A DNA stretch of 64,000 bases from Eukaryota sp. TZLM1-RC (taxonomy: Eukaryota; Metamonada: BaSk clade): positions 5,525,658 through 5,589,657 of the forward strand of contig JAUPSS010000004.1 of assembly GCA_040285825.1 (NCBI GenBank), read 5' to 3'. The notes under the pieces are model-generated. The model saw nothing but the letters and a program-made list of their open reading frames with translations. It made no database searches and was not told the DNA's origin. Shown piece by piece: positions 30,605-40,148 of the stretch (positions within the stretch are counted from its first letter, which is position 1; each line of letters opens with the position of its first letter). The translations under genes were made by a program, and so were the position numbers.

Positions 30605-30655
30605 GGATGCGGCCATACTTGGTCTATAGCACCGGATCCCATTCCGAAGTTAAGC
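30605..30655 (+). rRNA. 5S rRNA, array 1 copy 6, truncated
   Basis: Only the first third is present. The doubled attccga of other copies is reduced to one, a 7-bp loss. The gene breaks off after gaagttaagc into unrelated DNA, which marks the right edge of array 1. It is not functional. Confidence 0.92.
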
Positions 30656-30770
30656 TAAATAGTGATCAACGAACAAAATTCAAATCTACCTATACAAACA
30701 CCAATTTGTAAGGTTGACTTTAGCAATTATATAAAGAAATTCTTCAGTTAATTGAACAATTAGCCTAGCC

Positions 30771-32840
30771 TTATTTGAAAAAATCATCATCATCAAGATC
30801 AAAGAGGGAAGCATTGGCATCACAGAGATTGAAATCAGAAACAGTTTGATTACAACCCTCATCCCCATCATCCATCGTGTGATTGATGACGTCATCAGAG
30901 TTGTCCACATCGTCTATGACAGAACTGTGCTTCCCCTCTGTCGTATGGACTAACGAATCTGTTGACGGTAGGGACGTTGCCTTTTTGTGGTCCAATAATG
31001 ATTTGACCATTGAAGAAAACACGTTTGCACACGTTTCCGCTTGTTTTTGAGTCAGATTAGTAGTACTAAAAGCTTTTAGAAGAGGTGGTAAACAACAATG
31101 CCCAATGAAAACCTTATCGATATGGAAGTTCTGGCAAATCGTATCTATTGTGACGATCAAACTAACAATCAAATGATTGGGGAGATCATCATTACAAAGG
31201 TTCATTAATGAAGGTATAATCGATTCTTTCAAATTACACTGATCAAGACAATTCAACTTTGTTAACAACAATAAAGATGCTGATTTAACATCAAAATTCA
31301 AATTATGATGAATTAAATCAACCAAATTTGGAACCAATTGTGAAACTATTAAAGAATTTGGCAAAAAAGACACCATTTCGAATAAAAACTGAATGACAGA
31401 TAATTGCCCAATTGTCAACACTTTGAATAGAAAAGGAAAAAACAAAGTCGACAAAAGCTCTGCATCGTAAAGTTTAAGGCCTTCTATTAATAGACTACAT
31501 CGTTTACATAGAAATTCTGCTAAAATTTTATGATTTGATTCGGTGAGCTCTTCTCTTGTCAGAGTAACAACTAATTGTAATAAACAGGGTAAAACATGTT
31601 CAGAAAATTCAGATATATCCAAAAAATCTGCTAATGAAAGACAAAGAGATAGAAGGTAAACAGTGTGATCAGTAATTTCGGCATTTTGATATTGTTCTAA
31701 TGGTGATTTTTTCTTTTTCTTTTTCAATTTTTTCTTTGATTTAATTTCCTGGTAGCCATATTTGTACATTAATTCAACAATTAAACTACACAGTCCTCTT
31801 CTAATGAATTTTTCATCAAAATTTCTAAAGATAGAAAAGAGCTCAGAGAGATCAGAATTGAGCTGAGAGGTGTCAGAGCTGTCGAAATAATGCCTCAATC
31901 TCAGAAGCAACTGAATTCTTCCTGATTTAAAACAAGAAAACTCCAAAATTTCGCTCAAATCAATCCTCTTTCGATAATCCCGCTCAAAACAACGGCTCAA
32001 AATTTCAAACAGAGGGTCAGAATTAGAAAGACTTTTACAGACTTGGCCTATGCTTGATAGACGGCTAGCATATTGATTATACAACATTACGTTACATTGA
32101 CAAGACTCCAACCCTTCTAGTTGGACAGAAAGAGAGGGAAAAGGAGTTAGGTTAACAAAATTAGGCAAAACGTGAGCTAATAAAACCCCTATTTGCCATG
32201 ATGACGTAACTGATGACGTGGCATTTTGAGCTGATGACGTCATCTCAGGGGGAAGTGAATCTAAAGGAGGAAAGGGGTAAATGTTGTTAATAGTCGAATA
32301 AGATAAGTCAAAAACACTATTTTCAGTAATTTCATCATTAAGAAAAGAAAAATTCCCCAATTTAAAAGAAAAATCAGCAGAAATAAAAATATTATCCACG
32401 TCAACAGCCAAATGAAATTTATTAATTTTGTCCAAGTGTATTAGCCCTTGAATTAAGGAGGCTAAACCGAGTAAATATTCAATACGACAAAGATGACCAT
32501 CAAAAGAGTTTAAAGAGCCAACAACACGCTCTATTGGAAGAATGATGGAGTGACGAGACTCTGTATGATGTGAAAAAGCCTTGATGAAAGAGAAGTGCCT
32601 ATGGGTTGAGATAAATGAGAAATCTTTGGTAATGAATGGAATGATTTGTTTAAGTTGCTTACGTGAGAAGGGTCTTTTATCGAAGATGAGTAGGCTACAT
32701 GGGGTGTTTGTGGCTTTTTGTGTAGCTGAAGCGATCAAAATTAAGTTGCAAAAGCCATACTTGCCAATGATGGTATCAATAGAGTACTTCTTCAGTAGAG
32801 AATTGGACGTATCAGTAAAAGTAGAAGGAATGTGACTCAT
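30771..32840 (-). CDS. SCYL2-like pseudokinase with HEAT repeats
   Basis: The product is 689 aa from the ATG at 32840. The N-terminus has a kinase fold like SCY1-like proteins: KKYSIDTIIGKYGF, CSLLIFDKRPFSRKQLKQI in place of the VAIK strand, then LGLASLIQGLIHLDK and DVDNIFISADFSFKLGNFSF. The HRD and DFG catalytic residues are absent (FHLAVD..NI, LGNFSF), so it should be inactive. From about residue 300 helical repeats resemble HEAT units (LPCLLQLVVTLT, LVPNLVDLIHHNL, IIPSLMNLCNDDL). The C-terminus is acidic, ending DDDDFFK. There is a lysine run near residue 385. SCYL2 works in clathrin-dependent traffic between Golgi and endosomes; the same role here is inferred. Confidence 0.85.
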   Translation of the reverse strand: MSHIPSTFTDTSNSLLKKYSIDTIIGKYGFCNLILIASATQKATNTPCSLLIFDKRPFSRKQLKQIIPFITKDFSFISTHRHFSFIKAFSHHTESRHSIILPIERVVGSLNSFDGHLCRIEYLLGLASLIQGLIHLDKINKFHLAVDVDNIFISADFSFKLGNFSFLNDEITENSVFDLSYSTINNIYPFPPLDSLPPEMTSSAQNATSSVTSSWQIGVLLAHVLPNFVNLTPFPSLSVQLEGLESCQCNVMLYNQYASRLSSIGQVCKSLSNSDPLFEILSRCFERDYRKRIDLSEILEFSCFKSGRIQLLLRLRHYFDSSDTSQLNSDLSELFSIFRNFDEKFIRRGLCSLIVELMYKYGYQEIKSKKKLKKKKKKSPLEQYQNAEITDHTVYLLSLCLSLADFLDISEFSEHVLPCLLQLVVTLTREELTESNHKILAEFLCKRCSLLIEGLKLYDAELLSTLFFPFLFKVLTIGQLSVIQFLFEMVSFLPNSLIVSQLVPNLVDLIHHNLNFDVKSASLLLLTKLNCLDQCNLKESIIPSLMNLCNDDLPNHLIVSLIVTIDTICQNFHIDKVFIGHCCLPPLLKAFSTTNLTQKQAETCANVFSSMVKSLLDHKKATSLPSTDSLVHTTEGKHSSVIDDVDNSDDVINHTMDDGDEGCNQTVSDFNLCDANASLFDLDDDDFFK

Positions 32841-33150
32841 GATGAGTGTATAATGGAGAAGGCTAATGGATTGCAGTCTGTTACAATGCTTTAAATACTG
32901 ACCCACATCATCTTGTTTACTTAATTTCTTCTTGTGTTTCTCCCTAGATGATGTTTAACTATTCAAAATGGGGTCATCTGCTAAATCCGAAAATCAAGTG
33001 TATGGCCATTCTGTTTGAAAGGTCTTCTTTAATCATCTAAAATAACGAGACCTTGGTTTCTAGTGAATTAAACAAATTGAAATCGCAAGTCGGACATATC
33101 TGATGTTTTCTTATTCTTTTGAGACGTTGAAAAAGAACTTCGTATTTTGA
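32841..33150. other. Intergenic, no gene seen
   Basis: It holds the 5' flank of the SCYL2-like gene and unassigned AT-rich sequence up to a retroelement tail. Confidence 0.45.
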
Positions 33151-33154
33151 TGTT

Positions 33155-33260
33155 TTGTCAGCAAGCAGTTTATGATTATGGAGAGTAAAACTTAGTTCAA
33201 TGAATTTCGTCCCATTAGTTATGAGTTTATTTTGTTAATTGTGCAAGTTCAATAAACAGA
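33155..33260 (+). mobile_element. Solo 3' tail of a retroelement
   Basis: It matches the last 100 bp of the copy at 21.8-22.58 kb: agcaagcagtt.atgatt, then ttagttcaatga, gtcccattagttatgagtt and aattgtgcaagtt. No coding sequence remains apart from a few codons. Confidence 0.65.
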
Positions 33261-33283
33261 ATTTTTTGTCATATTTTTGTCAT

Positions 33284-33452
33284 ATTTTTTAAATATATTT
33301 ATTTAATAGAATACTTATAAATCAACCTTTTAATAATCCAGCTCTCCCAAAACAAAACAACTAGCTGCAAGTCTCTCATAGGGAGACCCAAGAGAAAGCA
33401 AAGCATCAGAAACCATCTCCAAGATCCCCTTAAAAATAGAAAACACAATTCT
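33284..33452 (-). mobile_element. Extremely 5'-truncated retroelement copy with target-site duplication
   Basis: The minus strand encodes the last 45 or so codons of a zinc-knuckle/endonuclease retroelement protein (RIVFSIFKG, EMVSDALLSLGS, then FVLGEL) and an A-rich tail. Flanks repeat atttttgtcat (left, ending 33283) and attttttt-gtcat (right, ending 33465), an 11-13-bp target-site duplication. Related copies lie at 39.95 and 56.39 kb. Confidence 0.75.
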
Positions 33453-33555
33453 ATTTTTTTGTCATTAAAACCAAATAAATTTTTGATTAGAACTTCTCGT
33501 TACTACGTCTACTACTCAACTTTTGCTTTCCTTCCTTGGTATCTATAGAGATTAC

Positions 33556-34809
33556 ATGGTGAACAAATTCGCTTCTCTTGGTGTTGATCCTTGGCTTTGT
33601 ACTACCTTAACAGAAATCGGGTTCAAGACCCCTACCTCTGTTCAGCTCAATTGTATCCCCCCAGCGCTTTCTGGGAAAGATGTTATGGGAGTAGCTCAAA
33701 CTGGAAGTGGTAAAACTGGAGCTTTTGCTATCCCAATCTTAAACAAACTGGTAAGAGACCCTTTCGGTGTCTCCACTGTTGTTTTAACTCCCACCAGAGA
33801 GCTGGCAATCCAAATCGTCCAACAATTTGATGCCTTTGCCGCTGGTCATTTCCCCCTTCGTACTGAGCTGATTGTAGGGGGGCTCTCCATCCAAGACCAA
33901 GCCATCAAAATCACATCCAGGCCCCATGTTTTAATCGCCACTCCTGGAAGACTCTCTTGGTTAATTGCTAATTCTGCTGGTGTCAAGGAAGCCCTCAAAA
34001 GAGTTGAATTCCTTGTTTTTGATGAAGCTGATAGAATGATTGATCCACAGTTTGCCTCTGATTTAGGTATTATTTTGGAATCTATACCTGTTAACCGACA
34101 AACTTTTTATTTCACTGCTACGCTGACAGAGGCTCTAAAATCCACACGTGATTCTTTGACTTCAGACGACTTTTTCTTTTGGGGTGAAGATCAAGAAATA
34201 AAGTTGCCTAAAGGATTAAATAATGAGTATTTATTAATACCAGCTATAACAAAGGATGCTTGGACATTACATTTACTAAACACATTGGAATATAATTCTG
34301 CTATAATATTTTGTTCCGCGTGTCAAGTTGCTGAAGTGGTTTCCTTGATGTTAATTGATGCAAAGATTTCAGCAATCTCTCTCCATTCACAACTCCCACA
34401 ACGTAAAAGAATGGCTTCTCTGGACAGTTTCAGGAATGAAAAGGTTGATGTTTTAGTTACAACAGATGTGTCTAGTAGAGGCTTAGATATTTCTACAGTG
34501 GATTTAGTATTGAATTATGATGTTCCTAGGTTGGCTGTTGATTATGTTCATAGGGCTGGAAGAACTGCCAGAATAGGAAGGAGTGGAAGGGCGATAACGT
34601 TGGTTTCCCAGTTTGAAATTAATCTTTTACAATCAATCGAGGAATTGATTGGTTTCAAGTTTGATGAGAGTCAGATTGCCGAGGATGAGAACAAAGTTTT
34701 GAAGACTTTAGACAAGGTTTCAGGACTCAAAAGGGAAGCAAAGCTTAAGCTGGAGGAATATCAGATATTTGAAAAACAAAAAAATAGGAAAAGGCGAAAA
34801 GGGATGTGA
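33556..34809 (+). CDS. DEAD-box RNA helicase, Dbp8/DDX49 type
   Basis: A 417-aa helicase from the ATG at 33556. Motifs in order: Q motif (FKTPTSVQ, residues 23-30), Walker A AQTGSGKT (47-54), PTRELA, GG, TPGR, DEAD (156-159), motif III as TAT instead of SAT, IIFC, RGLDI, and motif VI HRAGRTAR. The basic tail KNRKRRKGM is typical of nucleolar family members. Dbp8 and DDX49 act in 40S ribosomal subunit biogenesis. The subfamily call rests on overall length, the motif III variant and general resemblance (PTSVQLNCIPPALSGKDVMG). Other nucleolar DEAD-box groups are the main alternative. Confidence 0.88.
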   Translation: MVNKFASLGVDPWLCTTLTEIGFKTPTSVQLNCIPPALSGKDVMGVAQTGSGKTGAFAIPILNKLVRDPFGVSTVVLTPTRELAIQIVQQFDAFAAGHFPLRTELIVGGLSIQDQAIKITSRPHVLIATPGRLSWLIANSAGVKEALKRVEFLVFDEADRMIDPQFASDLGIILESIPVNRQTFYFTATLTEALKSTRDSLTSDDFFFWGEDQEIKLPKGLNNEYLLIPAITKDAWTLHLLNTLEYNSAIIFCSACQVAEVVSLMLIDAKISAISLHSQLPQRKRMASLDSFRNEKVDVLVTTDVSSRGLDISTVDLVLNYDVPRLAVDYVHRAGRTARIGRSGRAITLVSQFEINLLQSIEELIGFKFDESQIAEDENKVLKTLDKVSGLKREAKLKLEEYQIFEKQKNRKRRKGM

Positions 34810-35072
34810 TTTGGTTTAGTTTTCATTAGTTTTTAGTGTTTTGTTTTGATTCGATGCGATTTTTCGTAGTATTTTCACTTGTAGATTGTCGATGTCGTCA
34901 ATAAGATTATCTATATTGGACTTGGCATTTTGGTGGAAATTAATAAACCTTGTTTTTTTACATGTGCTCTACCTCTTGGAACATATTTCTAGTGCGTTAG
35001 AGATTGCTTTCGTGTAAAAAGTAGATTTATTTGGGGGTGAAATATAAAATTCATATTCAAATCCACATTCCA

Positions 35073-35744
35073 ATGCCTTCCTATTCCCGTGCTCAACAAC
35101 CTGTTACACATACTACCATGCCAGTTACCACTGGATCAGCAGTTCTTGCTGTGAAATACAATGGTGGTGTTCTTGTTGCATGTGATACTCTTGCTTCTTA
35201 TGGCTCCTTAGCTCGATTTCCTTCAGTGGAAAGACTCCGTTCTGTGGGAGATAACACATTGATTGCTGCATCGGGAGATTTTAGCGATTTTCAAATGCTG
35301 ATGGAATTTCTTGATGAAGAGGTCCGCGAAGAACGTTCTCTTGATGATGGCTATGTACGATCTCCATCAGAGTATCACCAACTGATAGCTCGTATTCTGT
35401 ACAACAAACGAAATCGCATGGATCCATGGTGGTTACAATGTATTGTTGCTGGCTTCCACAACGAACCTTTCCTTGGCCTTGCTGACCTCAGAGGTACTCA
35501 TTATGTTGATGACTTCCTTGCTACTGGTTTTGGTTCTTATCTCGCTACTCCTTTGTTCAGGAAGTACTGGACCCCTGGAATGACCCTTGAGGAAGCAAAA
35601 AACTTACTCATAGAAGCTATCAAGGTGTTGATTGGAAGGGACGGCAGAACTCATGCTAAATGGCAAATGGGAAATGTTACACAGAGAGAAACCAGAGTTG
35701 AAGATCCTGCTGAAATCGAGATTAGTTGGGCAATTGCGCAATAG
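35073..35744 (+). CDS. PSMB4: 20S proteasome subunit beta-7 (PSMB4 type)
   Basis: A 223-aa proteasome beta subunit; the start at 35073 is the first ATG before the domain. The core reads PVTTGSAVLAVKYNGGVLVACD, here cut at ACD. It is followed by SYGSLARFPSVERL, SGDFSDFQMLMEFL and MDPWWLQCIVAGFHN, then FLATGFGSYLATPL. SYGSLARF, SGD-DFQ and ATG-Y-A-PL are marks of the beta-7/PSMB4 family rather than the catalytic subunits. The lysine expected for catalysis is absent, so this is a structural ring subunit. The propeptide is short. AATAAA follows the stop within about 10 nt. Confidence 0.95.
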   Translation: MPSYSRAQQPVTHTTMPVTTGSAVLAVKYNGGVLVACDTLASYGSLARFPSVERLRSVGDNTLIAASGDFSDFQMLMEFLDEEVREERSLDDGYVRSPSEYHQLIARILYNKRNRMDPWWLQCIVAGFHNEPFLGLADLRGTHYVDDFLATGFGSYLATPLFRKYWTPGMTLEEAKNLLIEAIKVLIGRDGRTHAKWQMGNVTQRETRVEDPAEIEISWAIAQ

Positions 35745-36526
35745 TTTGTGAATAAAATGATTTTCTTGGATTTTACTGCATAATAGTATTTTTAATACCA
35801 ACATTGTAGCCCACTGTTGCTGTTCAAAAAGGAAAATCAAAGATGAACGAACGTAAATGTTGGAATGTAATGATCTTGTACAGGAACTCTATTGGTTTAA
35901 CAAGCGTCAACAGCACCGTCATCACAGGTCTTCCAACAATAAAAGTTATTAAAATTGATTAAATTATTAAGAGATTTATGTCCCATAATGTATACGATCT
36001 TGAGTTGTCAAAACCACAGTTTCAGGAATTCCTCAAGTCGTCTAAGAGGGATGGAAAAATTTGCTTAAATTCGTAAAATTCTTTAAAAATAGGAGTTGTT
36101 TTTACTATTTCATCTAAATTGACAATTATATACACACTTATTTACGTATGATCCAATTTTTCAATTGTAACAATAAATCGTGCCAATGTCGTTATTGACA
36201 AAAAAACAATCAAAATTACTTTGAATAACAATATCTACAAAACTATTCCATGGATACTTAAACAAATTTTCTGCATCGATAAGTTGAGAAATTTAGTCTT
36301 GGGATAACATACTTGTCCTTTATTTCCAATTTTTGGTTTTCTTATTTGTTAGACAGAGAGATGTGATAACGATAGTAAAAACACCGACACTTTCGTGAAC
36401 TTCTTCTTGAATTGCATTACACTGCGCAAGATCGCGATTGTTAAGAAATACAGGGTGTTTATTTACGAGTTGAAATACTGTCTTCATGACTTTAGAATTC
36501 ATTGAAATCGAGGCAAGTTTTGTTCA
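35745..36526. other. Intergenic, no gene seen
   Basis: AT-rich DNA between PSMB4 and a small possible gene. A 60-codon minus-strand frame near 36320-36502 has no recognisable features. Confidence 0.4.
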
Positions 36527-36833
36527 CTATGCAAAATAGAAGCCGATAAAAAGAGACTTGCTCCCAAAAGTTTTGGATCCAATAACCATCAATGACAAAG
36601 AGTACTTGTTCCTTTTAAAAGTACAATTCTTAGAAAACACAAACCTATAGCGTTTTCTAAATTCGAAAGCGGATTGATGTGTGATGAATAAGGTCCTCAG
36701 TTGACCTTCTTCATTGAACTCACTGTGGCAAGGTCCATCCGTCTTTGAAGCGTAGCTGTTCAAAAAAAATCCATAACAACAGAGAACCTGTTATTATTAC
36801 CATTATTGCGATGACGGCAATGTGTGTTCTCAT
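36527..36833 (-). CDS. Possible small secreted protein with a putative 25-nt intron
   Basis: The ATG at 36833 opens MRTHIAVIAIMVIITGSL, which looks like a signal peptide, but that frame soon stops. Removing 36756-36780 (GTTGTT...GAACAG) joins it in frame to YASKTDGPCHSEFNEEGQ and on to a stop at 36527, giving 93 aa. The mature part is basic with two cysteines. The putative intron would be the shortest in the window and contains a T8 run, so a homopolymer error is an alternative. I do not recognise the protein. Confidence 0.35.
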
Positions 36834-37091
36834 CCTGTGGTGACTTCTCACTGTCAAAAAGTTCTTTTCCCAACTTTTGTTTGCGAGGAGTAGAAGAAAA
36901 ACAATGTGAAGATCAGGACACGTACGCAGAAACTTTTCCACTTACAGTTTGACCTACAATAATTGTCGTATTTGAGTTTTGTATAATTAGCTGTAAATGG
37001 GGGTCATCTCAAAATCAATAAACAAATTTCTTTTATCCAATTAAACTGCTATCATCCTCTTTGTACAATAGATCCTATTTGTTGATATCAC

Positions 37092-39433
37092 ATGAGTTCT
37101 GATGAGTGTGTACGTGTCGTAGTTCGTTGCCGCCCCCTTAATAATGTAGAAAAGAAAGATCAACGGCAGATGTTTGTCTTTATCTCTCCATCACCTTAGA
37201 TGTGTTGATGTCAATGGTGAGCGTCGCGAAGTTACACTCAAGTCTATTGATAACCCTGACAAATACAAAACCTTCACATTTGACTCAGTTTATGACCCCA
37301 GTTCTGAACAACGTCGTGTATATGATGAAACGGCTCTTCCTCTCGTTGACTCTGTTCTTCAGGGTTATAATGGTACTATTTTCGTTTGTCCCCTTCTCAC
37401 TGCCTTTCTCACCCCAGGCTTATGGACAAACTGGTACGGGAAAGGTACACATACCCTCTCTCCTTGTCTAACTCCAGACCTACACCATGGAAGGTGCCAT
37501 GGATCCTCCAGAGGCTCGAGGTATTATTCCAAATTGTTTTGAACACATTTTCTCAACTATTTCTGCTTCAAATAACACTCGTTTCTTAGTTCGTGCTTCC
37601 ATGCTTGAGATCTACAATGAAGATATTCATGATCTTTTGAACGATGGACCTAAGCCAGGCAGACTTGAAATAAGAGAGAACCCTGAAACCGGTCCTTATG
37701 TTGAGGGTTTGGTTGAGGAAACGGTGACGTCAGCAGATGATTTGATGGATTTACTACGCAGAGGGACTCTTCAAAGAACTACTGCCGAGACTAATATGAA
37801 CAAGGCTTCCTCTAGAAGTCATTCTATTTTCACCATTAGAATTGAAAGTTCTGAGGATAATGAGGATGATGGCACCCAAAGAATTAGGGTTGCCAAGCTC
37901 CACTTGGTTGATTTGGCAGGGTCTGAGAGACAGTCAAAAACAGGGGCAACCGGAATGCGATTATTGGAAGCTTCCAAAATCAACAAATCTTTGCTGACTT
38001 TGGGTTACGTTATTAAAGCTCTGGTTGAGGGAAATGCTAAACATGTACCTTACAGAGACTCGAAACTGACAAGGCTACTTCAAGATTCCCTTGGTGGTAA
38101 CGCTAAAACTGTAATGATTGCTACTGTTGGTCCCGCCTCTTGGAACTATGACGAGAGTCTGGCTACTTTGAGGTATGCCAATAGTGCAAAGAGTATTAAG
38201 AACAAGCCTATTGTTAATGAGGATCCAAAAGATTCAAAAATTAGGGATTTGCAGGAGGAACTAGAACGGCTCAGAGAACAGCTCAAGGCTCAAAAATCGG
38301 GCGTGTCAGTCCCAGTTGACAAGTCACCTGAGAGGCAACACTCTAATGCCACCAAAGTTGAGCATGTCAGTGTTTTGGATAGTCAATCAATGGAAGAGGC
38401 ATTGGTTAAGCAGAAGGAAGCCGAAGAACAAGCAAATGAATTACAATCAAGATTGAAAGAACTTGAAGGAAAGCTTACCAGTAAAACTGCTGAGGAAGAA
38501 AAAGAAAAAGAGGCTTTATTAGAAGAACAAAGTAAATTACAAACTGTATTACAACAACGACAAGCTGCAGTTGAAGAATATGAAGCTGAACTTCGAGCTA
38601 AAGAGGAATATTTGAAAAAACAGGAACAAGAGCGGTTGGAAATGGCTAATATGATTAAAGATATGGAAGAAAAACTCCTAGTTGGAGGTGAATTGGTTGA
38701 TAAAGCAAAACAACAGGAGATTGAAATGAGGCGTTTAGAAGCAGAAAACGAAGAGAGAAGGAGGCAGGAGATAGCGTTGGCACGGGAGTTGCAGGAGAAA
38801 CAGGAAGAAAAAAGGTTATTTGAAGATAAATATGCATCTTTGAATGAAGAGGTTGCCAGCAAGACTAAGAAATTAAGAGAGCTTTTCAGTAAAGTTCAGT
38901 CATTAAGGGGCGAAATTCAGGATTTGGAAGGGGAATTTCAGGACGAACGGGAAGATTTTCTAGACCAAATAAGGCAATTGAACCAACAATTACAGTTGAA
39001 ATCTCTAATTATTGACTCATTTGTCCCTCAAGATGTTGTCAATTATGTTGAGCAAAGGGCTGAGTATCTAGAAGACACCGAAGAATGGGTGTTGCCTCAT
39101 CAACAGTTTGTTGGTAATGTTCAAAGGGAAATTCATCCACTGACGTCATCAGAATTGAAACTCTATGAACCTACAAAAGTCGACCTAGTACCTCTTCAAC
39201 GACCAAGTTCCAGTATTCGCAAATTTTCAAGTCAGGATCAACGGGATTTGGCCTTTGAGCATCCTGCACTTTTGAATACTTTCTTTGGTACAGATCAGCC
39301 TTTGTCAGCACCATCTATAGCAAGTAGCAGGAAGAGTAGCAGGCCAGGTACCAGTAGAACTTCAAGGGAACAAAGGAGTTCAGCAATTCCAAAAAGTAGA
39401 AATTTGGTAAGAGAAAAAGTTCGCTATGCTTAG
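37092..39433 (+). CDS. Kinesin-2 motor subunit (KIF3/KIF17 type)
   Basis: Join(37092..37171, 37200..37383, 37418..37444, 37478..39433), 748 aa. The motor begins [12 protein letters not shown], has the P-loop GQTGTGKT (residues 91-98), switch [12 protein letters not shown], switch [39 protein letters not shown], and the neck [31 protein letters not shown] and the NEDPKD neck are diagnostic of kinesin-2, the anterograde motor of intraflagellar transport. A long coiled coil follows (about residues 330-560), then a Ser/Arg-rich tail. The frame can be closed only by removing three introns of 28, 34 and 33 nt, one of them inside the P-loop coding sequence. This implies a flagellated cell or stage. 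Confidence 0.95.
37172..37199 (+). other. Intron 1 of kinesin-2, 28 nt
   Basis: GTTTGT...CATCACCTTAG. Removal joins DQRQ to [10 protein letters not shown] in frame. TCAC sits just before the AG. Confidence 0.9.
37384..37417 (+). other. Intron 2 of kinesin-2, 34 nt
   Basis: GTTTGT...CTCACCCCAG. Removal joins NGTIF to AYGQTGTG, the invariant kinesin sequence. Confidence 0.96.
37445..37477 (+). other. Intron 3 of kinesin-2, 33 nt
   Basis: GTACAC...CTAACTCCAG. Removal joins TGTGK to TYTMEG. The 27-nt exon before it is the shortest in the window. Confidence 0.96.
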
Positions 39434-39953
39434 AGTTTTTATTTATCGATTTCAGTTGTGTAGTTATCACTAATGAAATGTTACTAATAAATATTACTCT
39501 GTCTCTGTTTTTGGGATTCCTGTGTTTAGTATAAAGAATTTGTAATCACTTTGTCACAATAGTTTTATAAAACAACTTTTAAAACAATATACCTCTTACA
39601 AAACCGGTTTCACTCGACACTCAGTGTCAAAGCACAATTTGAATTTGCAGCTGTTCTTGAAGTATAATAGAGAATTGTGGGACCTTCAGTCCGTTAGAAG
39701 TATTTGTCGTGATGAGTGGAGTGAAGATGATCAGGAACCTAAGAACTAGTCATTTGTTTATTTATGGCAGTATTTATAAATAATTTTTTTATTATTTTTT
39801 TGTAGACAATTGTCTGTTAATCACCGATAAATCTAAGATTAATCGCGGTAATTGCGTTAATCGATCTGACAAAGATATGACCAGTCGCTTAATCGACGAT
39901 TCGATTTTGACAAGCACAGACTATATTAAATCAAGGCAGTAGGTTATACCTAC
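39434..39953. other. Intergenic, no gene seen
   Basis: The 3' flank of kinesin-2 with TAATAAATATT about 50 nt after the stop, then unassigned AT-rich DNA. Confidence 0.45.
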
Positions 39954-40087
39954 TGATGGTTTCTGATGTTTTGTTTTCTCTTGGATCTCACTACCAGAGA
40001 GTTGCATCTAGTGTTTTTGTTTTGGGAGAGATGAATTATTTAGATGTTGATTTGTAAGTTTTCTAATAGATAAATATTATTAAAACA
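39954..40087 (+). mobile_element. 5'-truncated retroelement 3' end
   Basis: The plus strand encodes MVSDVLFSLGSHYQRVASS, then FVLGEM and a stop, followed by AT-rich tail gtaagttttctaatagataa. It is the third copy of the short family seen inverted at 33.28 and 56.39 kb. It starts closer to the 3' end than those two. A target-site duplication is not clear to me. Confidence 0.75.
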
Positions 40088-40148
40088 AAGTTTGAGCGCC
40101 TTTGATTCAACAACCTCAAATTGACACATCTCGACTATCCACATCCAC

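Larger units (their letters stand above)
28708..30655 (+). repeat. 5S rDNA array 1 (384-bp unit)
   Basis: Four complete and two broken 5S genes in head-to-tail 384-bp units. The intact genes are identical in the core, and the spacers differ only by small changes such as gattttaataaattttgtta versus gatttaaataaattttgtaa. Broken units sit at both ends, where homogenisation is weakest. Confidence 0.97.

Noticed and set aside
33620-33650. B-box-like gggttcaagacccc
   Set aside because: It lies in the helicase Q-motif coding sequence and has no tRNA fold around it.
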